A stretch of 64,000 bases of DNA from Chloranthus sessilifolius (Eukaryota > Streptophyta > Magnoliopsida > Chloranthales > Chloranthaceae), in contig CM037596.1 of assembly GCA_021018995.1 (NCBI GenBank), forward strand, positions 90,775,184-90,839,183, written 5' to 3'. The notes beneath the pieces are model-generated. The model was not told the origin of the DNA. It saw only the letters and a list, made by a program, of their open reading frames with translations, and ran no database searches. Both the position numbers and the translations under genes were made by a program. This document shows, one piece after another, positions 32,606 through 43,031 of the stretch; within the stretch, counting starts at the first letter, position 1, and the number at the start of each line of letters is the position of its first letter.

Positions 32606-33240
32606 GATCAATCAATTTGAATAATTGATCGATCAGTCTGTAATCCGATCGATCAAACTAAGGAGTTGATCGATCAAATTTTATTATGCCATTATGAAAT
32701 AGAAGGGTGACTTTTCTTGAGAAGTTAGAACCCGATATGCTCGATCGATCAAACATGGGGATTAATCGATCGAATTTGGTACTGATCGATCAAATTATGA
32801 AGTGATCGATCAGGTGTGAGCAAATCGATCAATTGAAAATTGATCGATCAAACTGTGAGTCTGATCAATCAAATCAGGGATTTGATCGATCGAATTTTAT
32901 AAACAAACTATGAGAACAGAAGGTTGGTTTTTCTGCAAATTTGATCCAATCGATCAAACATGAGGATTGATTGATTGAATTTGGGGCTTGATTGATCAAA
33001 TAGGAGATTGATCGATCAAAGCCAGAGTTGTTTTGTATATATGAGAATGGTAGGTTTGATCGATCAACAGTGAAGATTGATTGATCAATTTGGAAATCTG
33101 ATCGATCAGTGAATAGATTGATCGATCAAATGTCCTCTGTTCTGAAGGTACAGGTTTGAGGCATCCGATCGATCAATGAAGAAATTGATCGATCAGATAT
33201 GAATTCGATTGATCAAATAGGAAGATTGATCGATCAAATC
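32606..33240. repeat. Palindromic-word island TTGATCGATCAA (5' LTR)
   Basis: More than twenty copies of GATCGATCA or close variants (GATTGATCA, GATCAATCA), mostly 20-21 bp apart. Compared with the 3' LTR (43032-43592), this copy is longer and more of its words carry C to T or G to A changes. Confidence 0.88.
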
Positions 33241-34032
33241 CCCTGTTCTTTTGAACTATCTCTGTTTTGGGTTTTTGGGAATCAAACACTGCCGCTCAGT
33301 GTACTTTTACTATTCTGACTCGTAGTATATGATATGAATGATCTAGGTCAAAGCCTGGACACCTTAAAAGGCTTTGGATTTGCTTAGAAAGATAAATTCT
33401 GAGGTAGGGGAAATCTAAATTAACTTATTTTTTATTTTGACGGTATGGTTTCTCTGAGCATCTGTATCTGTTTTCTTCTGTTATACAATCTCTGTATCTG
33501 CTTCTGCATCTGTTCTGTTATCTGACTCCGAGGTCTAATATGTATTGATTTTAAAGTTCATTTGACGAATCCCACCGACTCGGCGGTATACCCGTGACCG
33601 GCACGGCGGAATATCCGTGCATCTGCTTTGGAAATTCTTCGACACAATTACACTCCTTAGATGAGGCATTATTGCAAATTCTGAAATTGTTCATTGAACG
33701 ACGATGGTCGGGATAACCCATCGGCACACATCTGGTTACCACGTGCTATATTCACAGGAGTTATTTAAGTATATAGAATTTAAGATAAACACTATCGTAC
33801 GCATGCATTTAATCACTCTGAGATTAGGTCTATTCTTATATTTCTGCATCTGCTTGTTCACTTAAAAGTTCTGTATTCAAATTATTCTGCATTAATTCTG
33901 TTTCATCTGCACTATGTAATACCTATCTGTCTGAGTTATATCCTATATGCCATGCTTTACATTTTGAATGCAATTTACTTGAATTTCTTCTATTGAGCTT
34001 AGATGGTAGCTCACCCTATTGTTATATAATAG

Positions 34033-34145
34033 GTTCTGAGGCTAGGGTCCCTAGTACAAAGAGCGACCCAGACTATCAGCCGGAGACTAAGGCTAAGGCT
34101 GAGGAGGAGGACACGGATATCCAGACAGACGAGTTTTATCCTTAG
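34033..34145 (+). other. LTR-encoded acidic exon candidate (nested element, 5' LTR)
   Basis: After TTATATAATAG a phase-1 frame reads SEARVPSTKSDPDYQPETKA, then KAEEEDTDIQTDEFYP and TAG. It differs from the 3' LTR copy (44386-44504) by a few substitutions and a short in-frame length change. Confidence 0.6.
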
Positions 34146-34273
34146 CCTGGGTATTTTAGTATTATATTTTTGTGGGTCTCTGGATATGTATTTTGGATTA
34201 TCTGTGCGCCTGGTGGCCACCTTCTGTATTATATTTTTATAGATGTTATTACTGTATTTATATACATTCTATA

Positions 34274-34342
34274 GGAACCACTATTGGGAACCACTATTTT
34301 TGAGTGATGGATGTCCATCACCATTGGTTCTTTTTGGTTCCT
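34274..34342 (+). other. Conserved LTR hairpin (nested element, 5' LTR)
   Basis: GGAACCACTATTGGGAACCA, then TGATGGATGTCCATCA, then TTGGTTCTTTTTGGTTCC. Three nested pairings are visible: GGAACCA/TGGTTCC outside, GAACCA/TGGTTC inside, and TGATGGA/TCCATCA in the loop region. Confidence 0.7.
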
Positions 34343-34556
34343 TTTTGAGGATGTATATTCTTGTTATTTATATGCATTGTTTATTCTCTTTCTTTTCTTT
34401 TGAGCCTCATATGATGACTCGATCTGCCACTACTTGACAGTGTCTGCTCTGATTTCCGCTAGATGAGCAGACACTCTTTGATTTGTCTTAGGGATCATCC
34501 AGAGCATGATCTTGATGGCTCGAGTTTTTGGGTGCGGAAATCCGGGCTGTCACAGT

Positions 34557-34569
34557 TGGTATTAGAGCC
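34557..34569 (+). other. Primer binding site, initiator tRNA-Met type
   Basis: TGGTATTAGAGCC two bases after the LTR end. The standard site is TGGTATCAGAGC, so one C to T change. Confidence 0.88.
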
Positions 34570-34660
34570 TAGGCTTTAGGTTGAACTACAGGTTCATGTT
34601 GGATTGTTTTCACAATCTATGTACTAATCCTTGTTGTTCTCACAATGACAGACCATTACT

Positions 34661-35939
34661 ATGGCCTCTAAGTTCAGAGGAGGACGTAGTGGCGGAAGAA
34701 AAGGACAAAGAGAGGTTCCTTTTCAAGAGATTCCTGATGTTACCGGTACATCAAGGGGATTGGGGTTCCTATCGGGGGACAATGCAGTTCACGTAGGATG
34801 TAGAGGAGGTGGTGATGGAAGAATGGAGCAAGTGTTGGAAGCCTTGGCGATCAACATCGCTCAGTAGATTGCTGCTTTGAATCAACAAGCAGCTAGACCA
34901 CCTCACCAACCCAGTGATTTCGCCGAGTTTAGGAGAATGAGACCTCCTAACTTCTCGGGTCAAACTGATCCCATTGAAGCTGAGGGTTGGATAGAGGAGA
35001 TGGAGAAGTTATTTGAAGTGCTCTAGTGCACTGATGTGGAGAAAGTGCGTTGAACTACTTTCAAGTTAGATGGTGATGTCGGACCTTGGTGGAAGTCGGT
35101 ATCACGGAATAGAGAGAGAGAATTCCCTAATACTCCTTGGACTTGGGAGGAGTTTACTGAAGTCTTCTACAACAAATACTTCCCAAAGATAGTGAGCCAT
35201 CAGTGGGAGGTTAAGTTCATTGAGTTGAAACAAGGGGCTATGACAGTAAGGGAATATAGTGCTGAGTCTGATCGATTATCTAGATTTGCACCACAGCATG
35301 TAGCCACTAAGCTAATGAGAGCTCGTAAATTTCAGCTTGGCTTGAGACAGAACCTACAAAAGGATGTAGCAATGTGGGAGATGAAGACATATGAGAGTGT
35401 GATGTCCAAAGCTCTCATCGTAGAGGAGGAGAACCAGAAACAAATTACTTGGAGAGACAAGCAAAACAAGGAGAGGTCTTACCAAGGACAATCTCAAGAC
35501 CCTGACCACAATAAGAGGGCTAGATTCTCCAGACCTCCTAGGTACCCTTCTCACTCCCGACCAGCTATATCTTCTGGCCCGAGTTCGTATCAGAGGTCGT
35601 CAGTGCCTGCATCATCCAGACCATTCAGAGTGTCTGGTTCTTCTGTCAGTGGAGCTTCTACAACACAAGGATCTTCACGGGTCTCTTCATTCAATCCGGC
35701 TCCAATATGTGTAAAGTGTGGGAAACCACACAAGACAAAGGATTGCAGGAGAGATACAGGGGCATGCTTCAGGAGTGGCAAGATGGGCCACCTGGTTAGG
35801 AACTGCCCAAAGGAGAGCAAGGAGAGCAAAGAGCAGGCTGGATCGGTATCCACTCAGAGATCGTCTCGACCTGTTGTTCAAGGCCGAGAATATGTTGTCA
35901 CCGCAACTGATGTTGTGACATCAAATGATGTCATTCAAG
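34661..35939 (+). pseudogene. Gag (nested chromovirus)
   Basis: One continuous frame from ATG 34661 (MASKFRGGRSGGRKGQ). Gag motifs: MRPPNFSGQTDPIEAEGW, VGPWWKS, TWEEFTEVFYNKYFP, ELKQGAMTVREYSAE, LSRFAPQHV. Two zinc knuckles follow: CVKCGKPHKTKDC is complete, but in CFRSGKMGHLVRNC the second Cys is Ser. Three in-frame stops (34865, about 35023 and 35051) interrupt it; there are no frameshifts. The coding match ends at ATTCAAG (35939), where an intron-like insert separates gag from protease. Confidence 0.9.
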
Positions 35940-36068
35940 GTATCTTTACGTTTTGAGGGTTAAATTATTCATTTATGCATATACCATATCATGTTTTGAC
36001 GAATTGATGCATGTGAATGTTTATATTTATTGTGCATTAACTTTATATGTTTGTTACACCAATCAAAG
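35940..36068 (+). other. Intron-like insert between gag and protease (129 bp)
   Basis: ATTCAAG|GTATCTTT at the left, CAATCAAAG|GTACACTT at the right, with TTAAC as a branch candidate about 28 nt before the AG. Joining the flanks gives VIQG|TLVMRRMGHE, the continuous gag-protease reading expected in related elements. The insert is AT-rich and contains stops. Confidence 0.68.
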
Positions 36069-36660
36069 GTACACTTGTCATGCGACGTATGGGTCATGAG
36101 AGTCGAGTGGATGCTCGTGTATTGATAGACCCTGGGTCTAGTCATTCATTCATCACTCCGTCATTCTCTAAGAAGTTACCCATCGTGCCCAAGACTCTCA
36201 ATTTTATTTTTGCCGTAAACATCCCTACGAGAAGCCCAGTCAGCACGAATACAGTATGCCAGTCGATGATTGTGATGATTGAAGATCACGAGACGATGAC
36301 GGACATGATCACATTGAACATGGAAGGTTCGATGTGATACTTGGAATGGATTGGTTGTCAGCATACCATCCGAGTGTGGATTGCCTTCGAAAGATTGTGA
36401 CCTTCCGACCCCCAAAGAGGAAGTCCTTTCGCTTCTGTGGAATCAAATCCAAAGTCGTGCCATTCATTTCAGCTATTCGAGCAGAGCGCATGATGAAGAA
36501 TGGATGCTGTGGATTTTTTGCTTACTTGCAAGATCATCAAGAGAAGAAGAGGGACATCGCTCTTATATCAGTTGCTTGCGAATACCCTGATTTTTTCCTG
36601 AAGACTTACCCGGATTGCTACCTGATCGTGAGATCGAGTTCGCAATTGATCTGGCACTGA
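36069..36660 (+). pseudogene. Aspartic protease and linker (nested chromovirus)
   Basis: VDARVLIDPGSSHSFITPSF contains the catalytic region; DPGSSHSF replaces the usual D-S-G form, as in several plant chromoviruses. DVILGMDWL follows after a one-base deletion near 36330. A second one-base deletion near 36597 separates CEYPDFF from the RT start. The enzyme would cleave Gag-Pol. Confidence 0.85.
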
Positions 36661-37320
36661 GTATAGAACCGTTGTCAAAGGCACCATACAGAATGGCGCT
36701 TGCAGAGCTAAAGGAACTGAAGGAGCAGCTTCAGGAGCTTTTGGACAAGGGTTTCATTGGGCCAAGTGTATCTCCTTGGGGAGCACCAGTGCTATTTGTA
36801 GAGAAGAAGGACGGTTTGATGCGGTTGTGCATTGACTACCGTCAATTGAATAAGATGACGATTAAGAATCGCTACCCACTGCCGTGGATAGATGACCTCT
36901 TTGATCAGTTACAAGGTGCAATATTCTTTTCAAAGATTGATCTGAGGTCGGGTTACCACCAATTGAAGATCAAGGTGGACGACATTTCTAAAACCGCTTT
37001 TCGCACGAGGTATGGGCATTATGAGTTCTTGGTTATGCCCTTTGGGCTAACGAATGCACCGGCGTCACTCATGGACTTGATGAACCGGGTATTCAAGCCA
37101 CACCTCGACCAGTCAGTGGCAGTATTTGTTGACGATATCCTCATATATTCGAAGAGAAGAGAGGAACACACTCAACATTTATGAGTTATTCTGCAAACAC
37201 TCAGAGACAACCAACTGTATGCCAAGCTTAATAAGTGCGAGTTTTGGCTTGATCAGGTCAGTTTCTTAGGACACGTTGTTTCTGAGGATGGTACCACCGT
37301 CGATCCTGTAAAGATTGAAT
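36615..37320 (+). pseudogene. Reverse transcriptase (nested chromovirus)
   Basis: [99 protein letters not shown] and the catalytic [11 protein letters not shown] are all present. A stop at 37182-37184 follows QHL, then the thumb continues ([20 protein letters not shown]). All active-site residues look intact. Confidence 0.94.
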
Positions 37321-37325
37321 CGGTA

Positions 37326-37920
37326 GTGAATCGGGAGCAACCGAAGACCGTGACCGAAATCCATAGTTTTCTTGGTTTGGCAGGATACTATAGACGGTTT
37401 GTTGAAGGATTCTCTAAACTCTCAGGTCCGCTTACGCATCTTACAAAGAAGAACGCTAAGTTTGAGTGGATGGAGCAATGTGTGAAGAGTTTTCAAGAAA
37501 TCAAGACGCGTCTGACTACAGCACCAGTGTTAGCTATACCTTCTGGTGGAGGAGGTTTTGCGATATATAGCGATGCGTCTTACAGTGGTTTGGGTTGTGT
37601 TCTCAACCAACACAAGAAGGTTATCGCATACGGCTCTAGGTAGCTTAAGGATCATGAGAAGAACTATCCCTCACATGATCTAGAGTTAGCAGTGGTGATC
37701 TTTGCTTTGAAGATATGGGGACACTACTTATACGGTGAAATATTTGATATCTTCACCGACCACAAGAGCCTAAAGTATCTGTTCACACAAAAGGACCTGA
37801 ACATGCGACAAAGACAGTGGATGGAGTTCTTAAAGGACTATGATTGTTCCATCCAGTATCACCCTGAGAAGGCCAACATAGTGGCGGATGCATTGAGTCG
37901 AAAATCGACAGTACAGTTGG
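37326..37920 (+). pseudogene. RNase H (nested chromovirus)
   Basis: [38 protein letters not shown] with the first catalytic Asp, then a CAG to TAG stop at 37641, then [19 protein letters not shown] and [12 protein letters not shown]. RNase H degrades the RNA of RNA-DNA hybrids during cDNA synthesis. Apart from the stop the domain is complete. Confidence 0.9.
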
Positions 37921-39047
37921 CTCATCTCATTACGAGAGTGCATCGATGGCGTTTGTTAGAGGACGTGGCCTTGTGCGATACGAGGTTTGATGTGAAAGGT
38001 TTAGGAGCTTTAATGGCCACCCTGGTTATTAGGTCGACACTGTTCAAGAATATCCGCAAGCTTCAGATAGTCGACGACAAGCTAATGACCATTAGACAGG
38101 GTGTGATTAGTGGAACTAGAGCAGATTTCTCCATCAGGGAGGATGGTACTTTACTGTTCAGGGATAAAGTGTGCATACCTATCAATGTTGAGCTCCGAGA
38201 CACCATTTTAGAGGAGGCTCATAAATCCATGTATGCTATACATCCTGGGAGTACCAAGATGTATCAGGATTTGAAGAAAAGCTTCTGGTGGAGAGGCTTG
38301 AAGAAGGATATAGCTTAATACTTGTCCAGATGTCTAGTCTGCCAACAAATCAAAGTAGATCATCGAAATCCAGCGGGATTGTTGCAACCTTTGCCTATAC
38401 CGGAGTGGAAATGGGAAGCCATTTCTATGGATTTTATACTGGGGTTGCCAAAAACGTTGAGAAAACACAATGCCATCTGGGTCATTGTGGATAGATTGAT
38501 TAAATCTGCACATTTTCTGTCGTACAGCACTACATACATAGCCAGTAAGCTTGCAGAGCTATATATAAAGGGGATAGTTAGACTTCATGGTATACCAGTC
38601 AGTATTGTGTGTGATCATGATCCACTATATACATCACAGTTCTGGCAGAGATTTCAGGAGGGCATGGGGTCTAGACTTGATTTCAGCTCAGCATTCCACC
38701 CATAAACAGATGGGCAGACTGAACGAATGAACCAGATCATAGAGGATATGTTGCGTGCTTGCATGTTGGACTTTCACGGGTCATGGGATCAACATTTACC
38801 TCTGATTGAGTTCGCTTATAATAACAGCTATCAGTCTAGCATTGGTATGGCTCCCTACGAAGCTTTATACGGACAACATTGCAAGTCTTCGTTGAACTAG
38901 GAGGAAGTTGGTGAAAAAATCATTTTGGGACCTGATATCGTGGATAGTGTGACCGAGACGGTTCGGTTGATCCGCGAGAGATTGAGAGTTGCTCAAAGTC
39001 GCCAAAAGAGTTAAGTCGACCTTCATCGGACGCAAGTCAAGTTTCAG
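37921..39047 (+). pseudogene. Integrase, exon 1 (nested chromovirus)
   Basis: [17 protein letters not shown] gives the His half and CLVCQQIK the Cys half of the zinc finger. The core shows Asp in AISMDFILGLP, Asp at the SIVCDHDP block (normally SDRD) and TERMNQIIEDMLRAC, with Glu in TERMNQ. Then FAYNNSYQSSIGMAPYEALY. Stops at 38318, 38703 and 38899, plus one near 39013; each is one change from a sense codon. Coding identity ends at AGTTTCAG (39047). Confidence 0.9.
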
Positions 39048-39121
39048 GCATACTTGACTTTACTAAAATAATTAGGTTTTCTTATTCGCTCAAATTGTAT
39101 TGGGCTAACACCTATTTTCAG
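39048..39121 (+). other. Intron-like insert in integrase (74 bp)
   Basis: Starts GCATAC (GT changed to GC, or a GC donor) after TTTCAG and ends CCTATTTTCAG before GTAGGAGA. CTAAC lies 14-18 nt before the AG. Same codon position as the 70-bp insert at 23240-23309, but the insert sequences have diverged strongly. Confidence 0.75.
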
Positions 39122-39541
39122 GTAGGAGATAAGGTGTTTGTGAAGTTCTCTCCCACTAAAGGCGTGATGCGTTTCGAAAAACGTGAGAAGTTGAGTCCAC
39201 GTTATATCAGACTTTTCTAGGTGCTTAGACGGGTTGGGGAAGTCGCATACCAGATTGCTTTGCCACCACAGTTGGCAAGCATGCACAATGTATTTCACGT
39301 CTCAATGCTAAAGAAATACGTAAAAGACCCAACACACGTCCTGGATTTTCAACCGATGGAGCTTCAAGAGGATTTGACTTTGATAGAGGAACCTATGCAG
39401 ATCTTGGACCATAAGGAGCAGGTGTTACGAAGTAAGATGATTCCACTTGTACTCATAAAGTGGAGGAATCACTCTTCTGCAGAGGCTACCTGGGAGCGCG
39501 AAGCTGAAATTCACGCACAGTACCCACAATTGTTCAACTGA
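39122..39541 (+). pseudogene. Integrase C-terminus and chromodomain, exon 2
   Basis: VGDKVFVKFSPTKGVMRF, KLSPRYI, then (after a stop near 39219) VGEVAYQIALPPQLASMHNV and FHVSMLKKYVKDPTHVLD. The chromodomain reads ILDHKEQVLRSKMIPLVLI, KWRNHSSAEATWEREAEI. It matches the element at 23310-23729 closely and probably reads methylated histones for targeting (family knowledge). Confidence 0.9.
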
Positions 39542-39735
39542 TATGCGAGGTATGTGTGATACTCAGTTGAATTCTTTGATTATACCGTGTTTTTTATGAA
39601 GCTTTAGAACATATGATAGATGGGTATATAGGGTTTAGTGTACTGGTTTGACCGCGAAGTATCACCATTGGACTATGGCGATGCTCTCAAGTCTTTTATA
39701 TCTGCATGATTAGAGGACAGCCTTGCTGTCAGATT

Positions 39736-40070
39736 CGATCGATCAAAACCATGAATTGATCGATCAAGTGTGACTCTGATCGATCAACCTTACTAATTGA
39801 TCGATCAATATGAAAATTTCAAGTTAGAACTACCCGATCGATCAAATTAGGTATTTAATCGATCAATTGTTAATCTGATCGATAAATTTAAGGATTGATC
39901 GATCAAGTGCTTTTTGATTTTTTAAACATGTCTGATCGATCAATTGATATGATTGATCGATCAATTTTTGACTCCGATCGATCAACCTCAAGGATCGATC
40001 GATCAATCTATCAGGCTAGGGCATTTTCAATTTGCAAATCCGATCGATCAACTGAGCATTGATCGATCGA
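39736..40070. repeat. Palindromic-word island TTGATCGATCAA (before accessory ORF)
   Basis: GATCGATCA or a one-base variant begins at 39737, 39758, 39778, 39799; 39836, 39857, 39877, 39897; 39934, 39955, 39976, 39997; 40042 and 40061. Within each quartet spacing is 20-21 bp; quartets start 98-108 bp apart. Sequences between words are not repeated. Confidence 0.92.
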
Positions 40071-40303
40071 ATTTGTCCTTTAAATGGCATTGGGTTTTAA
40101 ACTCACCCATTTGAACAATCAAACTAACTTAATCATTCGAGCTTCCGATTGTTTCCTTTGCGTTCCAAGGTGATTTCCGGCCATTCCCGACTGTCGAACC
40201 TCGGGTTCTTGATTCTTTGAATCGTATTTCGACGCCCTAACACGGTAAACCCTGAACTTTTCTTTTCCTTGGGGTTTTTCGTGTATTTTTCTCATTTTAT
40301 CCC

Positions 40304-41708
40304 ATGGGACCGCGCATGAAGAATGCCTCACGCAAAATCCCTACTTCACAGGCGCGTGCATCGACTTCGCCCGTTGAACTTGTCGTGCCACCCACTGTAC
40401 CGCCCGTGGCACCGCCTATTCCGCCTATACCACCCATTAACCCACCCCAGCCGCCACTTCTTGAGCGAGAACTCCCACAGTACTTTTAGAATGCCAAAGG
40501 TTTCTTACCTGACCAAGAGTTTGTCCCGACTCTTTTTTATGATCGTCCCAAGATGACTTGGGGGATCGAGTACGTTGGGAAGCTAGGGCTCAAGCCCATG
40601 CTTAAGACCAACCACGACTACTATTGCCCACGCATAGTGCAACTGTTTTACCAACACCTACGATGTGGGAGTAGCCGACACCAGATGGTCACCACGATCG
40701 ATGGATTAGAGTATCAGTTTAACCATTTCCACATCTCTGCAGCTATATAGTGCCCCTCTGGGTACATGGAGACTTGTGGAATGGCGGCGCCCTACATTAA
40801 GGGCATTGCCTATGAGGACGTCATCGCTAAGATGACGCATGGACTTCATGGGTCGGGCCAATCAGTCAAGAGGGCCCAACTTCCTGATAACCTATGGATG
40901 CTTGACACTTACGCCAAGTGTGCCATTTACCCCTTCCTGCATAGATCGAAACGTACAGGCATCGTACAACAATTTTTGTTTTCCGCCTTTGAGAACCGTT
41001 GGTTCTCCGTCGCCGACATTATTATTGATGGCATGTTAGATGCCTTTGATCGGCTGACAAGGAAGGTGGCACCTAAGAAGGAGATGCCCTATGTAGACTT
41101 GATCACCCGCATGGTCGAGCAGTGCAATGCTATGTGGGAGACTTATAGTATGGCTCTAGGGGAGCCTAAGTGAAACGATAACGTTAAAGTCTTTCTCCTC
41201 AAAGACTGGACCAAGAGTTACAATCTCTTGGTCAAGCGACTACCTGATGAGGAAGAGGTTCCTCCAGTTGAGGCGGGAGCTGAGCCAGCTGCTGGAGCTC
41301 CAAATGTGGGGGAGGCACAGCCTAATCATCCACATCAGCCTGAGGTGCCTACCCGACCTACCCCTACTACATCACGTAGACCATCCCAAGCCTCTACATC
41401 ACGTCGTGCCGAGCCTTCCACTCTTACACTTGAAGCCCTCGTCGCCATCATGAACGAGAACAACAAGCGGCTGCACGAGCGATTGGACGGGATAGAGGAG
41501 TTCCATCGTCAGGTACATCGACGATTGGACTATCACAAGGGAATGCTTGAGCTCTTGATGCAGCACTCCTATGCGATGATTGCTACCTAGATGATAGCTC
41601 ATGCTCATCAGCACACCGTCGACCCTCTCGACTATCGCACTAAGCCCGCCAGACCGAGCCGACCTTCCCCACCTACGGAGCCAAGTCCATCATCAGCTCC
41701 ACTGGCAG
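40304..41708 (+). pseudogene. 3' accessory ORF, exon 1 (nested chromovirus)
   Basis: A single frame of 468 codons from ATG 40304 with four in-frame stops (40487, 40748, 41171, 41588) and no frameshift. Order: basic start (MGPRMKNASRKIPTS), proline-rich segment, AKGFLPDQEFVPTLFYD, core with PRIVQLFYQHLR, AYEDVIAKMTHGLHGSGQ and AQLPDNLWMLDTYAKCAIYP, MPYVDLITRMVEQC, then STLTLEALVAIMNENNKRLH and further heptad-like helix, ending PSPSSAPLA. Homologous to 19250-20548; that copy has W (NEYWGAKGF) where this one has the first TAG. It ends at GGCAG|GTGATT, a phase-1 donor. Function unknown; related in kind to Athila accessory ORFs. Confidence 0.78.
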
Positions 41709-41989
41709 GTGATTACTATCACTTATCTATCATGTTTCTTATTTTATCTGTGTATATGTATATATCTATATCAGCATATAAATGATTTCGCTTTTCTTAT
41801 ACTTTTCTGCTCTGCATACACGACCGTTTACTGCATGAATTCTGTTTCGACTGCTTGTATCTGTTGTCTTCGATCTATGTTTTGCATGCTCAGTACTCTA
41901 ATTTCTTGGTCTATGACACATTTTCTCTGTACTCTGTCTCTGTCTGTTTCCCGATTTAGTGTGTGCATGTTCTGTGTGTATGATTGTTT

Positions 41990-42159
41990 GAGTCACTATG
42001 GAATGTTTTTGCCGAGAGCGTGCCGTTTAGGACGGATGCATCCATGTACAGATGCAATCCTCTGTGACATTCTTGGATGTCATACGCAGTACATCCAGGT
42101 TACTACGGATCTCGACCCTCCATAAGCGTGCTTAGTAGAGTCTATTGCACTGTGACCCA
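41990..42159 (+). other. Conserved 3' noncoding block
   Basis: Begins GAGTCACTATGG, ends TTGCACTGTGACCCA; contains GCATCCATGTACAGATGCAA and GTACATCCAGGTTACTACGG. Third copy of the block seen at 24079 and 18649. Confidence 0.72.
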
Positions 42160-42267
42160 CTCGTACTAATTAGGACAGTTTGTTTCTACGTTGTTTGATA
42201 AGTTAGGCTTAGGATGTTCCGTAGACCTGTCTAAGACTCCCTAATATTTTTTAGGATGAAAATTCCT

Positions 42268-42280
42268 GAGGGGGGGAGAA
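42268..42280 (+). other. Polypurine tract
   Basis: GAGGGGGGGAGAA directly before TGTAACGACCC, preceded by TTAGGATGAAAATTCC. Confidence 0.88.
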
Positions 42281-43031
42281 TGTAACGACCCTAAAATTCT
42301 AATAATATTTGACTACTTTGGTATCCGTGGCTAGCACGAAAATCGAGATAAAATTAAAATTTAAATAAAAGAATATTAATAAGGGAATCATTAAATCTAT
42401 AGGCGTGCGAAGTGATATGTCACTTACGACACAAATCTGAGATCCGATTGGATCCTTTATAAGATGCTGGATACGTGTGAGCGTGTGTGTGTGCTCAACA
42501 CCGGAAAGAAAACTTAAAGAGAGAAATATCTAGGATATTTCTTTATTTAGCATATAAGGGAAGGAAGAGATTGGACTCTACATCTCTCCATCTCTTTCTT
42601 CTAATCTGGTTTGGTTTCTACCTGCAAAACATCACAAGGTGTACGTGATTCGAAATTCCAGAGTGCTCCTTTTGTGAAACCTGTGAGAGAGAGAACCTCA
42701 CATTCAGGAAAGTCTGACCTAAAGCTTGAAGGAGTCGACATCTGCGTGTAAACATATCTGTGTGTTAGGGTGGAGTTGTGCACTTGATTCATTGGAGAAC
42801 CCACCTCGACAAACTCCCCGATTCGGATCTAAAACCCTCGTAAACCTAGGATGCAGTGAACCAAGAAGCAAACCTTCGAGAGGGGTGAGTCATTATGGGT
42901 TTTATGTGGGTTTGAGAGTCATAGATCTGCATTTATGAGTGTGTACATGATTCGTGGAGAATCATGAGGTTTAGGGTTGAAAAGGGTTTTGATTCAACAA
43001 CCCCATTAATGACAACTTAACTGTAATATCC

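Larger units (their letters stand above)
32374..34554 (+). repeat. 5' LTR, truncated
   Basis: Matches 42797-44905 from GAACCCACCTCGA to GGGCTGTCACA with scattered substitutions and a few larger indels. The first 516 bp of the LTR, including its TGTAACGACCC start, are missing. It holds a word island (32606-33240), the acidic frame (34033-34145) and the hairpin (34274-34342). Confidence 0.9.
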
